Shown here: positions 58,154 to 64,000 of the stretch, piece by piece
How the letters are laid out: each line of letters opens with the position of its first letter
Position numbering within the stretch: position 1 is the first letter of the stretch
Source of the DNA: Candidatus Saccharimonadota bacterium
GTDB taxonomy: Bacteria > Patescibacteriota > Saccharimonadia > Saccharimonadales > Saccharimonadaceae
Direction: 5' to 3'
Assembly (NCBI GenBank): GCA_017432305.1
Contig: JAFRJK010000001.1
Span: 62,001 to 126,000, forward strand
DNA: 64,000 nucleotides
Program-made: the position numbers and the translations under genes
The notes under the pieces: generated by a model
Told to the model about the DNA's origin: nothing
The model's database searches: none
What the model saw: the letters and a program-made list of their open reading frames with translations, nothing else

Positions 58154-58230
58154 TTTTCTCTTTATTTTAAGAGATAAATATGCTAAAATAAAAGATATAT
58201 TATTATCCTGATTTGGAGGTTTTGACTGTG

Positions 58231-61047
58231 ATGTCGAAAAAAGAAGTAAAAGAGAAGAAGGTTAAAGAGAAAAAACCGACCGATAAATTGGCCGATAAAA
58301 CCTTAATGACAAAAATCCTACAAGGAATTTTTGGTGACGCCCAAAAGAAAACTTTAGTTCGCTATGCTAAAAAAGCGATTGAGATTAACAATCTCGAAGA
58401 AAAATACCAAAAGATGAGCGATAAAGAGCTCGCTTCACAAACTGAAATTTTAAAGAAAAAATTCGGAAAATTAACTAAATCCGAACAAAATAAAGCTCTC
58501 GCTGAAAAGGTTAAAAACTCTGAAAAACAGGATAAAAAATCAAAAAAGACTTCGAAAAAACTCCTTAAGAAACCTGAGGACAAAGTCCTTGACGAACTTC
58601 TCCCGGATGCTTTTGCAATCGTCCGCGAAGCGACAAACCGTAAACTAAAAATGCGCCATTTCGACGTCCAGCTTATTGGTGGTATTGCTCTCCACGAAGG
58701 CAACGTTGCCGAAATGAAGACTGGTGAAGGTAAAACCCTCGTTGCACTTCTCCCATCTTACCTTAATGCCTTAACTGGAAAAGGTGTCCATGTTGTAACT
58801 GTAAACGACTACCTCGCACAACGTGATGCTGGCTGGAATGGCCCAGTTTTTGACTTCCTTGGCATGACCGTCGGTGTGATTATCGCTGAAGCAAGCTTTA
58901 TCTACGATAAAAATTACATCAACGAGGACCATGAAGATGAACGTTTCCGTCACCTAAAACCTTGTACGAGAAAAGAGGCCTATAATGCCGATGTGACTTA
59001 CGGCACAAATAACGAATTCGGCTTTGATTATCTCCGTGACAACATGGTAAACGAAGTCCAATATCTCCGTCAAAGAGAATTAAATTTCGCAATCGTTGAT
59101 GAGGTCGACTCGATTCTTATTGATGAAGCAAGAACTCCGCTTATTATTTCCGCTCCAGCTGGCGATAATCCGGACTCCTATTACCAATTTGCTAAAATCG
59201 CCGCAAAACTCGGCCCGGAAGATTACGTCCTCGACGAAAAACGCCGTTCCGTCACACTAACTGACGCTGGTATCGACAAAGTACAAAACATCCTCGGTAT
59301 CGATAATCTTTACTCAAGCGAAAACACCCGTCTCGTCTATCACATGGACCAAGCATTACGCGCTGAAGTTGTTTTCAACCGCGATAAAGATTACGTTGTG
59401 ACAAATTCCGGTGAAGTTATTATCGTCGATGAACACACTGGCCGTTTGATGCACGGACGTCGCTATAACGAAGGCTTACATCAAGCTATCGAAGCTAAAG
59501 AGGGTGTAACTGTTAAGGAAGAGTCGATGACTCTCGCTACGATTTCGTTCCAGAACTTCTTCCGTCTCTATAATAAACTTTCCGGTATGACCGGTACTGC
59601 CTTTACTGAAGCTGAAGAGTTCCAACAAATTTACTCGCTCGACGTCGTTCAAATCCCGCCTAACCGTCCAATTGCTCGTGTCGATGAAGACGATTTAATC
59701 TATCGTACCGAAGACGGAAAACTCCGTGCTATTGTCGAAGAAGTAAAGAAATACCATAAAAAAGGTCAACCAGTCCTTATCGGTTCTGCGTCTATCGTTA
59801 AAAATGAAAAAATCGCTGGCTATCTCGATAAAGCCGGATTAAAATACGAGATTTTAAACGCGAAAAACAATGAACGTGAAGCTGCGATTGTCGCAAAAGC
59901 TGGCGAAAAGGGTGCAATTACTCTCGCTACAAACATGGCTGGTCGTGGTACCGACATTAAACTTGGAAAAGGCGTAAAAGAACTAGGCGGGCTTGTCGTG
60001 ATTGGTTCTGAACGTCACGATTCAAGACGTGTTGATAACCAGCTCCGTGGTCGTGGTGGTCGTCAAGGCGATCCTGGCACAACCCAATTCTTCGTGAGTT
60101 GCGAAGATGACCTTATGCGTATCTTCCAAGGTGATCGAATCTCCGTTCTTATGCAAAGATTAGGTGTCGATGAAGACACACCGATTCAAAATCGCTCCGT
60201 AACAAAAACTCTTGAAGCTGCTCAAAAACGCATCGAAGGCTTTAATTTCGACTCCCGTAAAAACGTCGTTCAATACGATAACGTGATTAACCGTCATCGC
60301 CGTGTCGTTTATATGATGCGTCGTAAAATTCTTGAAGGCGAAAATATTACAGACGAGATTAACCGCTTAATGAAAGATTGCGCTGAAGATTTAACAATGT
60401 TTTCTTCGCGCGCAAATAAAGATTTCGTTAAAAACTTTAAATCTGTTTTCGACTTTGATGAAGGTCTAATCGAGGAAATCGGTAAAAAACACAAAGAAAA
60501 AGATCGCTCCAGCCTCGCTCTCACCGCGATTAAAGAGGCTTACGCAATGAAAGAAGCGGAGTTTGGCTCCGAAGTTATGCGAAAAGTTGAACGTGAAGTT
60601 TATTTGAAAGTTCTAGACGGACTTTGGATGCAACACCTCGAAAATATGCAACATCTCCGTGAAGGTATCCATTGGCGTTCTGTTGGACAACGTGATCCGC
60701 TCGTCGAATATCGCTCTGAGTCGCAAAAACTCTTCGACGGTCTTCAAAAGAATCTCCGCGAAGTCGTATTAAAGATGCTCTTAACTCTAACAATGCAAGA
60801 TGCAAACGAAGCTGACCTTACTGACGGCGAAGAATATGAATCCGAACTCACGAAGATGGCCGAAAGTTCGACCGAAAAAGGCGTGAACGAGGTAAGCAAA
60901 GGCGTCGAAAATATGGATAAAGAGTTCAAAAAGGAAAGTTCAGCCGGAAAAAGCAGTAGTAAGAATAAAACTGCGAACGCAAAACGAAACGCCGCTAGAA
61001 AGTCTAAGAAAAAACAGCGCCAAAACAAGAAGAAAGGCCGTCGCTAA
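58231..61047 (+). CDS. secA: Preprotein translocase ATPase SecA
   Basis: A roughly 938-residue protein. Walker A region M-K-T-G-E-G-K-T, the N-E-F-G-F-D-Y-L-R-D-N-M segment, D-E-V-D-S-I-L-I-D-E-A-R-T-P-L-I-I and the G-R-G-G-R-Q-G-D-P-G motif are all present. The C-terminal zinc finger is absent and replaced by a Lys/Arg/Ser-rich tail. GTG 58228 and ATG 58231 are both possible starts, 8 and 11 bases after GGAGG; TTG 58213 is unlikely as it precedes the SD. The protein has an unusual Lys-rich insertion near residues 95-130. Confidence 0.95.
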   Translation: MSKKEVKEKKVKEKKPTDKLADKTLMTKILQGIFGDAQKKTLVRYAKKAIEINNLEEKYQKMSDKELASQTEILKKKFGKLTKSEQNKALAEKVKNSEKQDKKSKKTSKKLLKKPEDKVLDELLPDAFAIVREATNRKLKMRHFDVQLIGGIALHEGNVAEMKTGEGKTLVALLPSYLNALTGKGVHVVTVNDYLAQRDAGWNGPVFDFLGMTVGVIIAEASFIYDKNYINEDHEDERFRHLKPCTRKEAYNADVTYGTNNEFGFDYLRDNMVNEVQYLRQRELNFAIVDEVDSILIDEARTPLIISAPAGDNPDSYYQFAKIAAKLGPEDYVLDEKRRSVTLTDAGIDKVQNILGIDNLYSSENTRLVYHMDQALRAEVVFNRDKDYVVTNSGEVIIVDEHTGRLMHGRRYNEGLHQAIEAKEGVTVKEESMTLATISFQNFFRLYNKLSGMTGTAFTEAEEFQQIYSLDVVQIPPNRPIARVDEDDLIYRTEDGKLRAIVEEVKKYHKKGQPVLIGSASIVKNEKIAGYLDKAGLKYEILNAKNNEREAAIVAKAGEKGAITLATNMAGRGTDIKLGKGVKELGGLVVIGSERHDSRRVDNQLRGRGGRQGDPGTTQFFVSCEDDLMRIFQGDRISVLMQRLGVDEDTPIQNRSVTKTLEAAQKRIEGFNFDSRKNVVQYDNVINRHRRVVYMMRRKILEGENITDEINRLMKDCAEDLTMFSSRANKDFVKNFKSVFDFDEGLIEEIGKKHKEKDRSSLALTAIKEAYAMKEAEFGSEVMRKVEREVYLKVLDGLWMQHLENMQHLREGIHWRSVGQRDPLVEYRSESQKLFDGLQKNLREVVLKMLLTLTMQDANEADLTDGEEYESELTKMAESSTEKGVNEVSKGVENMDKEFKKESSAGKSSSKNKTANAKRNAARKSKKKQRQNKKKGRR

Positions 61048-61057
61048 CCCTATAGCT

Positions 61058-62329
61058 ATGAAACATAGTGTTGAGGAAGTCAAGCTTAAAAACGGGGCCG
61101 AAGGACTTTTAATCGACATTCCTAATGCCTCCGTTATGACCACGAGAGTTCACTTTCGTGGAGGAATGCGCTACGCAAAAAATCCAAGCGTTTATGAAAT
61201 TGCTCACGTCGTCGAACATCTATCTTTTGGAGCAAACGCTAAATATAAGGATGAGAAAGCTTACGAAGCCGAATTTACAAAAAACGGCGCCTACCACAAT
61301 GCCTGGACTTCCGATTTTTCGGTCTGTTATGAAACCGAATGTGCGGATTTCGAGTGGGATAGAATCCTCGATTTAAAACGTATAGCAATCACTTCTCCGC
61401 GCTTTAATGAAGATGAATTAAAGAGCGAAAAAGGGAATGTAAAAAGTGAATTAACTGGCTATATGAACGATTACTCGAGACTCCTATGGCCAAGATTACA
61501 AAAAGCCATCGGCGAGGATGTACTTGACCTCCGCGAACGCATAAACACTCTCCCGAACATTGAAGTAAAAGATATCCGCGAGCATTACCGCCGCACCCAT
61601 ACCTCGAAGAATATGCGCTTTATTATTGCTGGCCAAGTCAAACATCGCAAAAAAGAGATCATTAAAAACCTTGAGGAGTGGGATCTAAAAGAAGGTGAAC
61701 GTTTCGACGCGATTGAAGATAGTCTCCACGCTTCCGACGCAATTTTAATCCGCCGAAAAGATGCAAACAACTTAACTTTCGGTTTTTCTTTAATCACTCC
61801 GAGACGTTTAAGTGTTGCTGAGTCCCAAACCATGGGAGCTTTAAACCATATTTTAAACGGAACAATGAGTTCAAAAATCTTTGGTGAAGCGAGAAGGCTC
61901 GGGCTAGTTTATGGAATGGGTTCAGATGTCTCACACAGTATAAACTATTCAAGCTGGGACTTCGATGGCGAAGTTAATGAAGACTCCGCTGAAGCACTCT
62001 TCGACCTTATCCAAAAAGAGATGGTAAAAGTTTTAAACGGCGAAATTGAAGAAGAGGACATCGAAGCTGCGAAAACTTACGCTCTCGGTCGCTACCAAAT
62101 GGGCGCCCAAACCGTCAACCAAATTTCCGATTATTACGCCGAAACTTATTTCTCGACCGGAGTTATTAACCGTTACGATGATATTCCAAATATTATTAAT
62201 AAAATCAACAAAACCTCAATTGTCGAACTCGCTCGCGAATTCGCTGCCAGTGGAATTCACGCCTTTGTTGCCGTTGGCTCCTGCGAAAAAGCTCTTATAA
62301 ATTCATTAGAAGACAGATTAAAATTTTAG
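61058..62329 (+). CDS. M16-family metallopeptidase
   Basis: A 423-residue protein with the inverted zinc motif H50-V-V-E-H54 followed downstream by E-K-G-N-V-K-S-E (third ligand). A second, inactive M16-like half occupies the C-terminus. There is no signal peptide, so it is probably cytoplasmic. Such peptidases degrade peptides or process small substrates. It lies 10 bp after secA. Confidence 0.88.
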   Translation: MKHSVEEVKLKNGAEGLLIDIPNASVMTTRVHFRGGMRYAKNPSVYEIAHVVEHLSFGANAKYKDEKAYEAEFTKNGAYHNAWTSDFSVCYETECADFEWDRILDLKRIAITSPRFNEDELKSEKGNVKSELTGYMNDYSRLLWPRLQKAIGEDVLDLRERINTLPNIEVKDIREHYRRTHTSKNMRFIIAGQVKHRKKEIIKNLEEWDLKEGERFDAIEDSLHASDAILIRRKDANNLTFGFSLITPRRLSVAESQTMGALNHILNGTMSSKIFGEARRLGLVYGMGSDVSHSINYSSWDFDGEVNEDSAEALFDLIQKEMVKVLNGEIEEEDIEAAKTYALGRYQMGAQTVNQISDYYAETYFSTGVINRYDDIPNIINKINKTSIVELAREFAASGIHAFVAVGSCEKALINSLEDRLKF

Positions 62330-62341
62330 TGAGACTCGTGC

Positions 62342-62347
62342 TATAAT
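62342..62347 (+). promoter_or_regulatory. -10 box of leaderless murD promoter
   Basis: TATAAT in GTGCTATAAT lies 6 bp before ATG 62354. Confidence 0.6.
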
Positions 62348-62353
62348 ATACTT

Positions 62354-63679
62354 ATGAATATTGCAGTTCTCGGCGGTGGCGTCGAGGGAAACGCTATCAA
62401 GAAATATTTTGTTGAGCGCGGTGACCACGTCCAGATTTTTGACGGTTTCAGAGATGAAAACATTAAAAGCTTTCAGCTTGAAGATTACGACTTAGTTTTT
62501 CGAAGTCCTTCCGTCCATCCTTTAGATAAAAGTTGGACTTCAATGACAAAATATTTCTTCGACCATAAAAAATCAAAAGTAATCGGCGTAACTGGAACAA
62601 AAGGAAAAGGTACGACCTGTTTACTTATTAAAAGTATTTTAGACGAAATTATTAAAAATTCCGAGTGGCCGAGCCGTGAAGTTTTTCTTGTTGGGAATAT
62701 TGGAAATCCGAGTATTGATGTTTTAGATAAGGCCAGCGAAGATGATATTATCGTTTTTGAAATGAGCAGCTTCCAACTTTGGGACCTTGAAAAATCTCCA
62801 GAAGTTGCGGTAGTTCTTCGCGTTGAACAAGACCATCTCGACCGCCATTATAGTCTTGAAGATTATCACGAAGCAAAAGCGAATATTACAAAACACCAGA
62901 CTGATGAAGACTATACGGTTTATTATTCTAAAAATGCAGTCTCGAAGAAAATTGGCGAGCTATCAAAAGGGACTAAGGTGTCTTATCCGCTCGAGATTAA
63001 CGAAAAAATTAAAGAACTTCTCGACTCTTTAAATGTCCCAGGCGGACACAACCGCGAAAATGCCGAAGCGGCTATTGTTGCGGTTTCTAGTTTCTTTAAG
63101 AAATCCGTTAATGATCTTCTCGAAGATGAAAATATTTTTGAAAGTATTAAAAATGGAATTAAAAACTTCAAGGGACTTCCACATCGCATTGAATTTGTTC
63201 GCGAATTAAATAATGTTAGTTACTTTGATGATAATTATTCTTCCGCCTTCCCAGCCCTAGACGTCGCAATTAAAACTTTTGAAAAACGCCCGACTATTTT
63301 GATTGCTGGCGGGAAAGATCGCGGGCTCAATTTAACTGAAATGAAACGTTGTATTTTCGACGCAAATAATGTTAAGAAAGCAATTTTAATTGGCGAAACA
63401 AAAGAGAAATTAGCCGAAAATGAAGATCCTGAAAAATTTGAATTTGCCGAATCGCTCGAAGAAGCAGTTAAAAAAGCAAGAGAAAAAGCCGAAGAAATCG
63501 CCGAAGCTGAAGAAAGTAATTTCGACCTTTGTATCCCTTGCACTCCGAAAGAATTGAATGGAAAAGAAAATCCAAAACCAGTCGTCTTAATGTCACCTGG
63601 CGCTGCTAGCTTTGATATGTTCGAGAATTTTGAAGACCGTGGACAAAAATTTAAAAAAATCGTAAATGAATTAGGATAA
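62354..63679 (+). CDS. murD: MurD-type UDP-MurNAc-L-alanine:glutamate ligase
   Basis: A 441-residue Mur ligase: N-terminal UDP-binding domain (V-L-G-G-G-V-E-G-N), central ATPase with P-loop G-T-K-G-K-G-T-T at 81-88, F-E-M-S-S-F-Q-L, H-N-R-E-N near residue 235 and C-terminal F-D-D-N-Y-S-S. It adds glutamate to UDP-MurNAc-L-Ala. The adjacent MurL-like gene suggests it may be the MurD2 type that uses L-glutamate, but this cannot be read from residues alone. Confidence 0.88.
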   Translation: MNIAVLGGGVEGNAIKKYFVERGDHVQIFDGFRDENIKSFQLEDYDLVFRSPSVHPLDKSWTSMTKYFFDHKKSKVIGVTGTKGKGTTCLLIKSILDEIIKNSEWPSREVFLVGNIGNPSIDVLDKASEDDIIVFEMSSFQLWDLEKSPEVAVVLRVEQDHLDRHYSLEDYHEAKANITKHQTDEDYTVYYSKNAVSKKIGELSKGTKVSYPLEINEKIKELLDSLNVPGGHNRENAEAAIVAVSSFFKKSVNDLLEDENIFESIKNGIKNFKGLPHRIEFVRELNNVSYFDDNYSSAFPALDVAIKTFEKRPTILIAGGKDRGLNLTEMKRCIFDANNVKKAILIGETKEKLAENEDPEKFEFAESLEEAVKKAREKAEEIAEAEESNFDLCIPCTPKELNGKENPKPVVLMSPGAASFDMFENFEDRGQKFKKIVNELG

Positions 63680-63682
63680 AAT

Positions 63683-64000
63683 ATGGAAGGTGGACAAATA
63701 AATCAAAATCAACCAGCCGCAATGGTTAACCCAATGGCGCAATCTAACTACGTCTTTAAATTTTTAAGTTATTATTTTGATAAAACTTCACAGACCGGCA
63801 CCTTCGTTTATCAGGGGATTGATAATACAATTTTTACCGAAAGAGTTATTTTTGCAAAACATCCGGGCGAAAAAGAGGGGAAAAAGTTTAATGTTCTAAA
63901 CGACCCAACGCTTGATAAAGTCCTCGATTCCGCGATGTTCCTTGCTTTTGTCTTAATTGGTACAAGCTATTATAAAGCTCATCCGACGCCTTACGTTCAT
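63683..64000 (+). CDS. murL: MurL-like UDP-MurNAc-L-Ala-L-Glu epimerase, N-terminal part (cut by window end)
   Basis: 106 codons without a stop, starting 3 bp after murD. After a Gln/Asn/Pro-rich N-terminus, the frame has F-T-E-R-V-I-F and L-A-F-V-L-I-G-T-S-Y-Y-K-A-H-P. The G-T-S-Y-Y-K segment near residue 97 resembles MurL, which epimerises the glutamate after MurD2 has added L-Glu. The match covers only a short region, and the rest of the gene is outside the window. Confidence 0.6.
   Translation, partial: MEGGQINQNQPAAMVNPMAQSNYVFKFLSYYFDKTSQTGTFVYQGIDNTIFTERVIFAKHPGEKEGKKFNVLNDPTLDKVLDSAMFLAFVLIGTSYYKAHPTPYVH

Overview
The window looks like the chromosome of a host-associated member of the Patescibacteria (CPR), most likely Saccharibacteria (TM7). 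This is an inference from gene content and style, not a database match. The evidence is AT-rich DNA, the standard code with TGA used as a stop in ATGA and TGCTTGA overlaps, many genes with a -10 box only 6-10 bp before the start codon (leaderless mRNAs), a minimal ProRS without its editing insertion, InlB-type repeats plus FISUMP domains on a surface protein, sortases, and no amino-acid or lipid biosynthesis genes.

Layout. 1-9724: surface polysaccharide locus (dTDP-rhamnose genes rfbD-A-C-B, rpmG, two glycosyltransferases, a polymerase-glycosyltransferase fusion, a flippase). 9762-12229 (minus): GH57 amylase and a glycogen-synthase-like GT4, which go with the alpha-glucan phosphorylase at 31706-33448. 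12308-15472: tRNA-Trp, membrane proteins, a P-loop kinase and a YgjP-type metalloprotease. 16583-22616: two sortases, GH97, CapA-like protein and a class A beta-lactamase-like serine hydrolase. 23421-31008: rarA, ppa, a DUF2130 protein and secreted proteins. 33535-36591: tRNA-Gln and a 931-residue FISUMP/InlB-repeat surface protein. 38054-45003: secE-nusG / rplK / rplA / rplJ-rplL, a ribosomal cluster broken up by insertions and an inversion. 45647-50250: rlmH, ndk, rpsB, tsf. 50438-64000: rseP, a CPBP protease, frr, greA, proS-lysS-serS, hpf, secA, an M16 peptidase, and a murD-murL pair that runs off the window.

The main discovery is a dispersed family of 24 promoterless cassettes in six intergenic arrays (15471-16500, 24621-26181, 31217-31700, 42115-43089, 46846-47512, 48136-48817). 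Each is about 200 bp and encodes only the C-terminal ~65-75 residues of a FISUMP (Fib_succ_major) domain. Every cassette begins with the invariant 15-mer TTTTTGGAGGGGTGG (frame F-W-R-G-G) and ends in ATCCGTTGC (I-R-C). Neighbouring cassettes converge on a shared 18-bp palindrome, ATCCGTTGCGCAACGGAT, which encodes I-R-C-A-T-D on both strands, and they diverge from AT-rich spacers that always join one type I and one type II head. Cassettes have no start codon, ribosome binding site or upstream Cys-containing half of the domain. I infer a silent library for diversifying a surface lectin-like protein whose expressed copy lies outside the window. No recombinase or reverse transcriptase is present here.

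A second family of small structured elements (33662-33792, two tandem copies at 50242-50403, and one inserted in a cassette spacer at 42756-42831) has a conserved core with covarying stems. Five accessory genes of unknown function (22686, 37272, 39169, 39745, 45239) have strong Shine-Dalgarno sequences, and four of them have long leaders, unlike the leaderless housekeeping genes.
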